A stretch of DNA of 42,360 bases from CAYSLC01 sp964431545 (lineage in GTDB: Bacteria; Desulfobacterota; Desulfobacteria; Desulfobacterales; JAABSP01): NCBI GenBank assembly GCA_964431545.1, contig CAYSLC010000021.1, forward strand, positions 1 to 42,360, written 5' to 3'. Shown one piece after another: positions 1 through 8,645 of the stretch (its first letter is position 1; each line of letters opens with the position of its first letter). The notes beneath the pieces are model-generated. The model was given only the letters and a program-made list of their open reading frames with translations, made no database searches and was not told the DNA's origin. The position numbers and the translations under genes are program-made.

Positions 1-406
1 GGTCCACATACCGCCCCGCGCCGTACCGCCCGGACCGCTTCACGAAGGCCAGAAGAAGGGCGCCCGAACGGATACGCGCCTCCTCCAGCTCCACCGACCC
101 CACCATCCAGGCGTCCTGGATCCATTCCACCAGCAGGGGGGAGAAGACGGGCTTGGCGGCGTTGCCGGTGTTGAATTCCTCGATGGTCTGCAGCAGTCCC
201 CGCTCCACCCGGCCCGCATCCAGATCGAACTCCCGCAACGCCAAGGGGATATCCGCCTGAGGGTCCTCCAGGAGCTTTACGAAAAAGTGCTCCACCGTCA
301 CCTCATAATGGGTTCTGGAGACACAGAAACCGGCCGCCGATTCGAGACAACGGGTGCAGTACGAATTCAATCGACCGAGGAGCTGTTTGATGTCAACGCT
401 GATCAT
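1..406 (-). CDS. tssH: TssH (ClpV) T6SS AAA+ ATPase, N-terminal part
   Basis: ClpV is the cytoplasmic AAA+ unfoldase that disassembles contracted TssB/TssC sheath for reuse. Only the first 135 codons are visible; the gene runs off the left edge. The protein begins MISVDIKQLLGRLNSYCTR and continues with the helical Clp-N type repeat found in ClpV and ClpB, including HYEVTVEHFFVKLLED near residues 33-48. The ATPase modules lie outside the window. The ATG at 406 is preceded by an AAGGGGAA ribosome binding site. It is the last visible gene of the T6SS operon, 81 bp after tssG. A plain ClpB is the alternative, but the N-domain and position next to tssG make ClpV much more likely. Confidence 0.9.
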   Translation of the reverse strand, partial: MISVDIKQLLGRLNSYCTRCLESAAGFCVSRTHYEVTVEHFFVKLLEDPQADIPLALREFDLDAGRVERGLLQTIEEFNTGNAAKPVFSPLLVEWIQDAWMVGSVELEEARIRSGALLLAFVKRSGRYGAGRYVD

Positions 407-487
407 TGGGATTCCCCTTTATTTACTGAATTGCGGATATCCGTGGCCGGATTTGACGCCGGCGTCCCGAGTGAACGTACAATGGTT

Positions 488-1507
488 TCAGGGATGGAAG
501 AATACGGAGACCTCCCCCAGTTCGGCGCCGGAGAAGCTCCAGGTATCCATTCCCAGGCGCGCCCAGGGCCCGCCGCCGAGGCTCGGCTTTCGCGCCTGTC
601 CGGAGGCCAGCCGGAGTTCGACGTCGAAGACGAGGGCCTCCAGAACGAACAGGCGGGTCAGCCCCACCAGTCGCGTATATTTCTCGGTTCCCGGCAGAAA
701 CCCCTGGAACTCTTCCGCGGTCAGAGGCCCCACACGGATCCGGAACTTCCCCATCCGTTCCTCGATCTCCTCCCCCACGAAAGTATCCTTCCCCAGGTTC
801 CCGATTCCCCCCCCCATCACAAACCGTTGCTCTTCCGGAATCTTCGCCTTCCGTTGAACATTGGAGACGATTTCGACGGGCGCGGCCCCCAGGGCGTCCC
901 TGAGCAGGGTCTTCAGCCCCAGTGCCCCCCTGGGCTGTTGTGTGAGAAGGCCGATATAGCGGATCAAGGAATAGGGATCGGGAACCGTCTCCCGCCACAC
1001 GGGTTCCCCGAACCCCATGAGGCTGTAAAGCCGTTCGAGATGGGATGGATTCTGCTCCTCGACGACCTGGATGAACTGCCGGTACTTGCACCATGATCGG
1101 AACAGAAGCAGATAGAGCCGATGGTGCATCACATCGATGAAGTCCTTGGCGACCGCGTCGTCGTCGCCGACCTGCTCGATGAGATCTTCCGTATAGAATG
1201 CGGGTAAAGGGGAGGACTCTCCATAGAGCCCCATGAAGGTGACGGTGACCTCCATGTACGGGGCGTCGTCCGGCGCCGGTCCGGAGTGTTCCTCGGCTTT
1301 TTCCACATCGGAGGCGGGAAACGCCAGGGAGAGCTTCGGCTTGATCCGAACGGTCTCGATCAGATCCAGATCTCCCCCGTCGGTCCCTCCGGGGCGTCGG
1401 GTGAGGAATCGAAGCAGGCGGACCAATTGGTAGAAGGAGAACGATTCCCCCCGCTTCAGCAATTCCAGTTTCAGATCAGATGTTGTTCGCCGATCCTCGG
1501 CGGCCAT
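488..1507 (-). CDS. tssG: TssG T6SS baseplate protein
   Basis: TssG (ImpH/VasB family) is a cytoplasmic baseplate wedge subunit that assembles with TssE, TssF and TssK around the VgrG hub. At 339 aa it has the usual length. The N-terminal part carries the family pattern RGESFSFYQLVRLL (residues 19-32), and the middle has LPAFYTEDLI and MHHRLYLLLFRSW, both typical. The ATG at 1507 lies inside the 3' end of tssF, a 37-bp overlap, with GGGAG about ten bases upstream. This points to translational coupling of the two wedge subunits, which act together. No frameshift or missing segment was noticed. Confidence 0.95.
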   Translation of the reverse strand: MAAEDRRTTSDLKLELLKRGESFSFYQLVRLLRFLTRRPGGTDGGDLDLIETVRIKPKLSLAFPASDVEKAEEHSGPAPDDAPYMEVTVTFMGLYGESSPLPAFYTEDLIEQVGDDDAVAKDFIDVMHHRLYLLLFRSWCKYRQFIQVVEEQNPSHLERLYSLMGFGEPVWRETVPDPYSLIRYIGLLTQQPRGALGLKTLLRDALGAAPVEIVSNVQRKAKIPEEQRFVMGGGIGNLGKDTFVGEEIEERMGKFRIRVGPLTAEEFQGFLPGTEKYTRLVGLTRLFVLEALVFDVELRLASGQARKPSLGGGPWARLGMDTWSFSGAELGEVSVFFHP

Positions 1508-3213
1508 CGGTACTCGTCTCCCTTTTCCGTCTCTTCCACCACCAATTCGGTATAGGTGTTCAGCGATGCATAGACGCCGAGAAAGTATTCCAGAACGCTT
1601 CCGAACAGATAGAGATCGCCGAGGCTGGAAAAATGGTCCCGACTCACCCTCATCCGTATGCGCCGGCCCCTCATGGGAATCCCGGCCTGGAGCCGGTCGG
1701 CGGGAACCGATTCCACCTCCCGGATGCCCTCGATCCGACGGCGATTCGCCTGGGCGGTCTTCCGGTCCCGCAGGTCCTCGAAAAGGTAGAGGCGGAGCAG
1801 GGACCTCAGGTTTTCAGCGGTGGCCAGGGAGGTATAATTGAGCGACAGATGAGAAATCAATCGCCAAAGAAGGTTATTCCCCAGCGGAGGGAGAAAGGAG
1901 GGTGTGGGGGGGATGAGGTTTTCAAACTCGATGAACTCGGGCGTATTTCCCGTCGGAAGACAGATATCGCCTTTTCGGATGTTCTCCGGAAGCGCGCCGT
2001 TGGAACAGCGCAGCCGGATGGAGAGGGTCTCGGTGACCGGTTCGGCGGATTCCGGCGGATAGGTCACCGCCAGATAAGTGTCCGGCGCATTCCCGACGGG
2101 GGACCGTCGGATCATGACTTGGTAGACCGCCGCCTCCCGGCCCCGGCCCTGGGAGGTGAACGCCTCGAAGGGGGCATAGGTGCGCTCCTGTGCGGTTCCC
2201 TGGATGAACCCCTTTACCTCTTCCACGCCGTAAACCATGTAGTGGGTGAAATCGGTGCCGCTGGGCCGCACCAGGTATTCGGTCTTCCGGTGGTCCAGAC
2301 GGATGGGGTCCGCATCATGTTCAAAGATATTGACGGCGGGGGTCGCCGACAGGACGAAATGTTCCCGCTTGATCTTGGGGGGCGGGAAGGGGAAGGGATC
2401 AAGGACGAATCGGACCGACAAACGGTCTCCCTCTCCTTTGTCGGCCCAGGCCTTCCATCCCTTGATGTCTATGAACAGATACTTTTGGGGAAGAATGAAG
2501 TATTCCTGAAGCAGACGATAGGCGGGAAATGCGTGGGAGGGGTACGGCATGAGCCCTTCCCGGTCGAGATCAAACCCCACCGGCGTCACGAACTCCGCCG
2601 GCAAGCGGCATGCCGTGCCGGCATTCGGATTGGACAGGACCACCTCCCGGAGATGGTTGCAGAGCAACAAGTACAGATTGGCCGCCTCCTGGTAGTCCCC
2701 CCCCAGAAAAACCCTCAGCGTCTCGGGCTTCCAGTCGTCCAGGTTATACCCCTTATACTCCATGTCCACCTGGATGGCGGCGGGTTTGCCCGGCTCCTGG
2801 ACGAAGGCGGCCTCCCGAAGGTTCAGCGGATGGACTTCCGTGTCATAACAAGTCTCGAAGATGCAGGGGGTCCCGTCCACCGGCTTCGATGCGATCTGGG
2901 TCCCCGTCTCGACCGTCATCGATTGCATCAATGTCGGTTTCGGTCTGAACGCAATGATGGTTGCCGAAGGGACGGGTCGGAGGTAATGGGGGAAAATCAT
3001 CCGAGTCAGTTCATGGATGATCTCCGGAAAATCATCCTCCAGCCGCTCTCTCATCATTCCGGTGAGAAAGGCCACCCCTTCCAGCAACCGTTCCACATCC
3101 GGGTCCGCGCTCGGTCCGCTCAGCATCCTGGCCACATCCGGATGGGCCTTGGCGAATTCAGGCCCGAGGTCCCTCAGAAACGCCAGCTCCTCTTCAAAAT
3201 AGCGGCTGAACAT
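1471..3213 (-). CDS. tssF: TssF T6SS baseplate protein
   Basis: TssF (ImpG/VasA family) is the large baseplate wedge component, usually in two copies per TssG. The 580-aa product starts with the family signature YFEEELAFLRDLGPEFAK (residues 5-22), followed by HPDVARMLSG and a long beta-rich body. The ATG at 3213 has GGAAGG directly upstream. It follows tssE after 10 bp and overlaps tssG by 37 bp. Length and N-terminal signature are normal for the family. Confidence 0.96.
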   Translation of the reverse strand: MFSRYFEEELAFLRDLGPEFAKAHPDVARMLSGPSADPDVERLLEGVAFLTGMMRERLEDDFPEIIHELTRMIFPHYLRPVPSATIIAFRPKPTLMQSMTVETGTQIASKPVDGTPCIFETCYDTEVHPLNLREAAFVQEPGKPAAIQVDMEYKGYNLDDWKPETLRVFLGGDYQEAANLYLLLCNHLREVVLSNPNAGTACRLPAEFVTPVGFDLDREGLMPYPSHAFPAYRLLQEYFILPQKYLFIDIKGWKAWADKGEGDRLSVRFVLDPFPFPPPKIKREHFVLSATPAVNIFEHDADPIRLDHRKTEYLVRPSGTDFTHYMVYGVEEVKGFIQGTAQERTYAPFEAFTSQGRGREAAVYQVMIRRSPVGNAPDTYLAVTYPPESAEPVTETLSIRLRCSNGALPENIRKGDICLPTGNTPEFIEFENLIPPTPSFLPPLGNNLLWRLISHLSLNYTSLATAENLRSLLRLYLFEDLRDRKTAQANRRRIEGIREVESVPADRLQAGIPMRGRRIRMRVSRDHFSSLGDLYLFGSVLEYFLGVYASLNTYTELVVEETEKGDEYRWPPRIGEQHLI

Positions 3214-3223
3214 AACCTTCCGG

Positions 3224-3637
3224 CTATACCTTTATCTTGACCTTCCCATCCGACTCGACGACGCTTTCGAACAGGACCGGTATCTTATCATTCTTTGTCA
3301 GTAGTTCGGCGATGATTTGAAAACGGAGAAAGAGCGCATCCTCCTCCCGGTCGATAAACTTCACCCGGACCGCCCGCAGTCGCGGCTCATACTTCAGGAT
3401 GGTTCCGCGGATGGTCCGCTCGATATCCCTGAGCGCGTCGGGAAACGCGCCCAGGAAATCGGTGAAATCGGGCGTACCGAAGTCTTCCGCCATCCGAACG
3501 CTCCCCTGACGGGTGTTGAGAATCCGCTGGAGGTGTTTCAAGACCGAGTCGACCACCTTCCTCGGGTCTTCCCGGTCCCTCAGGTTCGGATTTCTGTCCC
3601 AGGAGCGGATGCGCTCCAGAAGCCTCTCCTCCCTCAT
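3224..3637 (-). CDS. tssE: TssE gp25-like T6SS baseplate protein
   Basis: TssE resembles phage T4 gp25, the baseplate protein from which sheath polymerisation is primed. The 137-aa protein has the family layout: an N-terminal LLERIRSW helix, then VLKHLQRILNTRQGS (residues 33-47), the segment FGTPDFTDF and a short beta-rich C-terminus. It sits between hcp (13 bp upstream) and tssF. The chosen ATG at 3637 has no strong Shine-Dalgarno sequence, so coupling to hcp translation is possible. Confidence 0.94.
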   Translation of the reverse strand: MREERLLERIRSWDRNPNLRDREDPRKVVDSVLKHLQRILNTRQGSVRMAEDFGTPDFTDFLGAFPDALRDIERTIRGTILKYEPRLRAVRVKFIDREEDALFLRFQIIAELLTKNDKIPVLFESVVESDGKVKIKV

Positions 3638-3650
3638 CGGCGTTTACGGA

Positions 3651-4136
3651 CTATTTGGGCGCCTTCCACTCGTCCTCCGCCTCGATGCCGTCCACCTCCC
3701 ACGTCCAGCGGATCTTGGCATAGGTGAAGGAGACCGATTCCATGTGGCGGTAGGGCTCGTTCTCCGTGAGGAAGGCCACCGGCATGTAGGGTTTGATCTC
3801 GACGATGATGGCATCTTCCAGGGTATGGGTGAAGTAGTGTTCCTCCATCCCGTTGGGGTCGATGCGGTACCACTTGATGACCACCTCGGACATCTGTTCC
3901 CCGGAGCAGAGCGCCTGGTAGAGCTTCGGTGAAGCCTTGTCGAACTCCTTGGTCACCGTGAGGGGACCGTGGATCCGCTTTCCGCTGGGCAGACCGCTCT
4001 GGGGGTCCCGCGGAATGTGGACGTCATGGTCCATGGCGTACACCAGAATGGTGTTCTCCCGCCCCTCCATGTCGCAAGATCCGTCGATTTTCCCCTGGTT
4101 CTTCCCCGTGACTTCCATGTGCGCGTTCATTGGCAT
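3651..4136 (-). CDS. hcp: Hcp (TssD) T6SS tube protein
   Basis: Hcp forms hexameric rings that stack into the inner tube and is fired out of the cell with the spike. The 161-aa protein fits the family: an N-terminal strand with a GKIDGSC motif, a charged loop with HIPRDPQSGLPSGKRIHGP (residues 41-59), LTVTKEFDKASPKLYQAL, and an ending with TWEVDGIEAEDEW. The ATG at 4136 has a perfect AGGAGG seven bases upstream, the strongest ribosome binding site in the T6SS operon, which suits the high copy number of Hcp. It is a single-domain Hcp with no effector extension. Confidence 0.96.
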   Translation of the reverse strand: MPMNAHMEVTGKNQGKIDGSCDMEGRENTILVYAMDHDVHIPRDPQSGLPSGKRIHGPLTVTKEFDKASPKLYQALCSGEQMSEVVIKWYRIDPNGMEEHYFTHTLEDAIIVEIKPYMPVAFLTENEPYRHMESVSFTYAKIRWTWEVDGIEAEDEWKAPK

Positions 4137-4157
4137 GGCTAAATCCTCCTGTTTTCT

Positions 4158-5645
4158 TTAGTCCTTATCCAGTTTCCCCACCAGGGAGAGGGTAAAGTAG
4201 GCCCCCATATATTTGAAATGGGGACGCACTTTGAGACCGACCCGGTACCAACCGGGCTCTCCCTCAACATCCTCGACGGTTACCTGGGCGCTACGCAGCG
4301 GTCTTCTGCTCCGAACGCCCGGCAGCGGATTGTCCATATCGGCCACGTACTGCCGGATCCACAGGTTGAGTTCGCGATCGAGATCGACCCGCTCCTTCCA
4401 GGTTCCGATGTTCTCCCTTTGCAGTACTTTCAGATAATGGGCCAATCTGCTGACGATGAACATATAGGGCAGTTGGGTGCCGAGCTTGTAGTTGAGTTCC
4501 GCATCCTTTCCCTCTTTGCTGATCCCGTAAAACTTCGGTTTCTGGGCTGAATTGGCGGAGAAGAAGGCGGCGTTATCGCTCCCCTTCCGCATGGTCAGGG
4601 AGATGAACCCCTCTTCGGCCAGTTCGAATTCCCTTCTGTCCGAGACGAGGATCTCCGTGGGGATCTTGGTCTGTATCGCCCCCATGGCTTCGAACTGATG
4701 GACGGGGAGATCCTCGATGGCCCCGCCTCCCTGGGGGCCGATGATATTGGCGCACCAGCGGTATTTGGCGAAGCTGTCCGTCAGACGGGAGGCAAATGCG
4801 AAGGCGGTGTTGCCCCAGAGATAGTGCTCATGATCGGATGACACGTTCTCCTGGTAATTGAAGGCCTTTACCGGCTCGGTTTCCGGTCCGTACGGCAGCC
4901 GGAGCAGGAACCGGGGCATGGTCAGGCCCACATATCGGGAATCCTCGGACTCCCGGAAGGAACGCCACTTGATGTACTGGGGTCCCTCGAAGATGGCTTT
5001 CAGATCCTTCAGATTGGGAAGCTCCTTGAAATCGTCGATCCCGAACATGGAAGGCGCCGCGGCTGCCAGAAACGGAGAGTGGGACATGGTCGCCACGCTT
5101 CCGATATTCTGCAACAGCTTGATATCCTGGGGACCATGACCGAATTCATAGTTGCCGACAATGGCCGCGTATGGATTTCCTCCGAACTGACCGTATTCGG
5201 CGGTGTAGACGGTCTTGTAGAGGCCCGACTTCACGATTTCCGGCGCGTCCTCGAAGTCGTCGATCAGGTCCTCCTTGCTGGCGTTCAGAATCTCGATCTT
5301 GATGTTCTCCCTGAAATCGGTCCGATCCACAAGGAACTTCAACGACCGCCAGGCGCTCTCCAGCTTTTGGACCGTTGGATGGTGCAGGATCGCATCCACC
5401 TGGAGACTGAGCTTCTTGTCGATATCGGCGATCATCTCGTCGACGACGACTTTGGTGACCTTATCGACCGCCTTTCGCTCGGGTCGGGCCATTTCCTTCA
5501 ACAGGTGCTCCAGTCCCTTCTTCGCCATGGAATAGGAATCATCCTGCGGCTGTAATTTGGTGGACTGGATAATATCGTCCAGGATAGAGGGCTCTTCGGC
5601 GGTTCGGACCTCCTCCGGGGCGGATCTTTCCATTTCTTCGGCCAT
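4158..5645 (-). CDS. tssC: TssC T6SS large sheath protein
   Basis: TssC (VipB/IglB) builds the contractile sheath with TssB; contraction pushes the Hcp tube outward. The 495-aa product has the normal length and carries LESAWRSLKFLVDRTDF (residues about 94-110), EFGHGPQDI, NPYAAIVGNYEF and LPYMFIVSRLAHYLKVLQREN in the C-terminal half. The ATG at 5645 follows AAGGAGG. It lies 15 bp after tssB, the obligate partner, so both are probably made at similar rates. Confidence 0.97.
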   Translation of the reverse strand: MAEEMERSAPEEVRTAEEPSILDDIIQSTKLQPQDDSYSMAKKGLEHLLKEMARPERKAVDKVTKVVVDEMIADIDKKLSLQVDAILHHPTVQKLESAWRSLKFLVDRTDFRENIKIEILNASKEDLIDDFEDAPEIVKSGLYKTVYTAEYGQFGGNPYAAIVGNYEFGHGPQDIKLLQNIGSVATMSHSPFLAAAAPSMFGIDDFKELPNLKDLKAIFEGPQYIKWRSFRESEDSRYVGLTMPRFLLRLPYGPETEPVKAFNYQENVSSDHEHYLWGNTAFAFASRLTDSFAKYRWCANIIGPQGGGAIEDLPVHQFEAMGAIQTKIPTEILVSDRREFELAEEGFISLTMRKGSDNAAFFSANSAQKPKFYGISKEGKDAELNYKLGTQLPYMFIVSRLAHYLKVLQRENIGTWKERVDLDRELNLWIRQYVADMDNPLPGVRSRRPLRSAQVTVEDVEGEPGWYRVGLKVRPHFKYMGAYFTLSLVGKLDKD

Positions 5646-5660
5646 GTCCCCTCCTTAGCG

Positions 5661-6146
5661 CTATTTTTCCATCCCGAGTTCTTTGAGCAACTGATCGACC
5701 TCCTCTTCATTGGTGAGCAATTCCTGAATCTTTTTTCGAAATTCGGGTTTATTGCTCAACGGGCCCTTGAGGGTCGTCAACGCCTCCCTGAGTTCGAGCA
5801 GTTTCCGGAGTTCCGGTGTGCTCTGGGCGATGGCTTCGGGCTTGAAATCCTTCAGCTTTTCAAACTTCAGATTGACGTTCATCTCATCGTCCGCCTCACC
5901 CGAAAGCCGGTTCGGGACCGTGATGTCGACCTGAATGTTCTGGGCTTTCAAAACTTCATCGAAATTATCCTTGTCCACGTTGATCGGCTCTCTATCCTCC
6001 ACCATCCGATCATCGGGGTTCTGTGTGAAGTCGCCCATCACCAGCAGCTTCAATGGAAGTTCGACCTCCTCCTGCGCATCTCCCGTGGCCGGTCGATAGA
6101 CGATATTGACCCGCTCTTTCGGTGCTACGGATGCTTCTTTTGCCAT
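5661..6146 (-). CDS. tssB: TssB T6SS small sheath protein
   Basis: TssB (VipA/IglA) forms heterodimers with TssC to make the sheath and carries the helix that ClpV recognises after contraction. The 161-aa protein has the family N-terminus VAPKERVNIVYRPATG, the LLVMGDFTQ motif (residues 31-39), and the conserved helix LRKLLELREALTTLKGPL (residues about 112-129). The ATG at 6146 is preceded by AGGAA. Length and order tssB-tssC are standard. Confidence 0.97.
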   Translation of the reverse strand: MAKEASVAPKERVNIVYRPATGDAQEEVELPLKLLVMGDFTQNPDDRMVEDREPINVDKDNFDEVLKAQNIQVDITVPNRLSGEADDEMNVNLKFEKLKDFKPEAIAQSTPELRKLLELREALTTLKGPLSNKPEFRKKIQELLTNEEEVDQLLKELGMEK

Positions 6147-6184
6147 GGCATGTTCCTTTCCTGCCCGGTGCTGTGCCGGTACAC

Positions 6185-7903
6185 TTAGGTTTCCCCGATC
6201 AACCGCATCGATTCCGCGGGATCGAGTTCTGAAATAAAGGTGAGGAGCCTCTCCGTTTTTCCCTGTGAACCGTCATCCTGACACTGGGAAAAACCCATCC
6301 ATGCAATTTTAAACCCCTGGAGAGCCAGATCCGGGTCCCACTGCCGCAGGGAATAGGTTTCGATATCCTCCACGATCCGATCGAGATGGGGCAAAACCGT
6401 GCGGATCCGTTTCCCCCCGATCAGCATCCGGGCCAGTGCCATCCGCCACATCAGGGAATCCTTTCCGGAGGTGCTCTGTCTGCGTCCCTCCTGTAACAGC
6501 TCCACGGCTTCGACATATTTTTTCTCCTTGACCAAGGAGCGGGCACGATCCAACACCGCTTTCGACGGCCCTTCCTTTTTTTCCCCTCCCCCTGTCAGGG
6601 GTTGATCGGCGACCTGGATGGTCGCCCCGCTCCCGCCGATGGCGATGTCGTTGAGCCACTGGATGGTCTCGGCATTTGCAAACGGCGTACCGTCTGAAAA
6701 CACCAGTTCCCGGAGCCGTGGGAGGCGGTGAATTAGATATCCCGTCTCCTGTGCCACCGCGTCCACACAGAGTCGATAATCCGTCCCAAGGGCTTCCAAT
6801 GCCTCCGTTGTGTACCGGTTCAAGTCCAGCCAATAGATGTGGCGGGAGAGGTTCTGTTCCGAAATTTTGACCAAATTCTCCCAATCTTGTAGCTCCCGCA
6901 GACGTTCCACGGCGTTTCGGGATTGGTCATTGGGCGGTGCGATCCGGGTTTTGCCCTCCACGGCCGGAGGAGACGATTCGATCTGTCCCCAGCAGGCGAT
7001 TCTGGACAGCCGATAGGCGTGCGGCGCCCCCGGCTCCTCCTCCCTGAGATGGCCGGCACCTTGACGGACCTGCTGCAACCCAGCTTTGACCAAGGACAAC
7101 GCTTCCTTCGGCGAGGTGATCACCGGTGGGGTACCTGTGGGGGCTGCCGACGCATCCCGCCCCTGTTTCGGCGATCCGGAAGTGAAGGGACGTTCCGGAT
7201 CCCCGGCTTGATCATGGTTTACAATGGGTTCGGGGTCCGGGCGTTTCGGGCTGTCCGGTTCCCGGCTCCGGGCGGTCTCCTCATAATCGGAGGGAGCGGA
7301 GGTTCCCTCAGCATCGGAAGGCGCGGAAGTTTCCTCCGTCGGAAGCCCGTCCAGAAAGCGTGCGAGCGATTGAAGCGACCGCTTGACCGTCTGACCCAAG
7401 GCCGGGTCGACCGAAGAATCCAAGGATTGTTCGATCCGCCCCAAGTCCGCCTTTGCGGCTTCCACCGATTCAGCCGGTTGAGGGGGGGGATCGATCTCCC
7501 TTAGGGCGTCCTCGGTCTTCTCCAGCCACCATTCGACGGCATTGATCCGTCCTTTTATCCGCTTTTTCGGAGGGAAGAGCGTTTCCCAGAAATTGTCGAT
7601 CAGATCCCGGTAGATCTTTATGCCGAGGTAGAGGCCATCCAACCCGTCAAGGTGGATCCGGGATACGGATAGATAGCTTGCGACCAGCAGGTTTTTCGAT
7701 TTTTTTCCGAGAATTTCAGCAGAGATATCCGAGACTTTTTTCCAGTTGACGCCGCCCGATCCTTCCGCCGAAAAGCCTAGCTTTTTGATCTCTTCATTGA
7801 GTTCCTCGAATTCCGGTTCATATTTGACATCGACTCCGCTGGGACGCTCTTCGTCAATGGCCTTTTCCCCAAGGGACAGCAATTCCATCATCGCCGAATC
7901 CAA
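6185..7903 (-). CDS. tssA: TssA T6SS cap/assembly protein
   Basis: TssA directs priming and sheath polymerisation. The 572-aa product has an ImpA-type N-terminal domain (about residues 20-150, with KSKNLLVASYLSVSRIHLDG), a Pro/Ser/Thr/Glu-rich linker (about 188-262) in which TSAPSD occurs twice, and a helical C-terminal part of the VasJ type. It lies between tagF and tssB. The start is not settled: a TTG at 7903 has GGAGG only one base away, while ATG at 7891 or 7888 is at least 13 bases from the same GGAGG. The family call rests on the N-terminal domain and the context. Confidence 0.9.
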   Translation of the reverse strand: MDSAMMELLSLGEKAIDEERPSGVDVKYEPEFEELNEEIKKLGFSAEGSGGVNWKKVSDISAEILGKKSKNLLVASYLSVSRIHLDGLDGLYLGIKIYRDLIDNFWETLFPPKKRIKGRINAVEWWLEKTEDALREIDPPPQPAESVEAAKADLGRIEQSLDSSVDPALGQTVKRSLQSLARFLDGLPTEETSAPSDAEGTSAPSDYEETARSREPDSPKRPDPEPIVNHDQAGDPERPFTSGSPKQGRDASAAPTGTPPVITSPKEALSLVKAGLQQVRQGAGHLREEEPGAPHAYRLSRIACWGQIESSPPAVEGKTRIAPPNDQSRNAVERLRELQDWENLVKISEQNLSRHIYWLDLNRYTTEALEALGTDYRLCVDAVAQETGYLIHRLPRLRELVFSDGTPFANAETIQWLNDIAIGGSGATIQVADQPLTGGGEKKEGPSKAVLDRARSLVKEKKYVEAVELLQEGRRQSTSGKDSLMWRMALARMLIGGKRIRTVLPHLDRIVEDIETYSLRQWDPDLALQGFKIAWMGFSQCQDDGSQGKTERLLTFISELDPAESMRLIGET

Positions 7904-7916
7904 TCCTCCACTTTAT

Positions 7917-8645
7917 TTATTCCATCGACCAAAGCTTCGTCACATCTTCGGGGACCAACGCTCTGCCGAAAACAACGATATAGGAAGCCTCTGCCGGCCC
8001 CCCCATGAAAATCCCGTTGGGCGCGCGTTTCAGTTTTTCCTTCAACAGCCTGTGGTAGGAACAGGCTTGTTCGAACGGCCCTTCCTCGGAACCGCTCGGC
8101 AGCGGGGCGGAGAACTCTTTTCGGTTTACAAACTGGTCGTCCCAGAAAAGAACCGCGCCGGCGTTCCCCTCGGCCTCCATCCTGCTTTCGAATGCGCCCC
8201 ATTCGGACTTCGGCGGGGGCAACTTGTACAATCCTTGTTCCAGTTGTTTGACTCCATCGAACCGTCCGGTGGCGAACCCTTCCATTTGGGCCCAGGTTCT
8301 CTCAAAGGAAAATGGCAGTAAATCCCAGTTCTTCTCCCATTTTCTGAGGTTGCCGATGGACAGAACCAGGATCGGATAGGGTCGCCCCAGACTGTCACTG
8401 CTATCCCTTCCAATGCCGCAGATGATCTGTTTTCTTTTCGGCCCCTTGATCCAGAATCTCCAGGAATGGTGGCCTCTTTTTTCAAGGCCGTCCCGGCGTA
8501 GTTCCGCATATCCGCACTCGAGCCATCCGCCGAAGGCTTTCAGGATGCCGTTATCGGAACCGATGGAAATGAAATCCTTGGCCGAAGGATGTTTTCCGAA
8601 AGCGGACCATTCCCAAGGTTGATTGCCGCCGATCATTCCCAGCAT
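7917..8645 (-). CDS. tagF: TagF T6SS-associated protein
   Basis: TagF (SciT family) is a T6SS accessory protein; in Pseudomonas and Agrobacterium it represses T6SS activity after translation. The 242-aa protein begins WEWSAFGKHPSAKDFISIG (residues 12-30), the usual start of this family, and has GRDSSDSLGRPYPILVLS (residues 79-96). No PppA phosphatase domain is fused to it, unlike in some relatives. The ATG at 8645 lies 13 bp inside the end of tssM and has AAGGA seven bases upstream. The presence of TagF beside a kinase suggests two layers of post-translational control in this system. Confidence 0.93.
   Translation of the reverse strand: MLGMIGGNQPWEWSAFGKHPSAKDFISIGSDNGILKAFGGWLECGYAELRRDGLEKRGHHSWRFWIKGPKRKQIICGIGRDSSDSLGRPYPILVLSIGNLRKWEKNWDLLPFSFERTWAQMEGFATGRFDGVKQLEQGLYKLPPPKSEWGAFESRMEAEGNAGAVLFWDDQFVNRKEFSAPLPSGSEEGPFEQACSYHRLLKEKLKRAPNGIFMGGPAEASYIVVFGRALVPEDVTKLWSME

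Noticed and set aside
1480..3240. 586-codon plus-strand open frame opposite tssF
   Set aside because: It mirrors a well-conserved TssF coding sequence and shows no family features.
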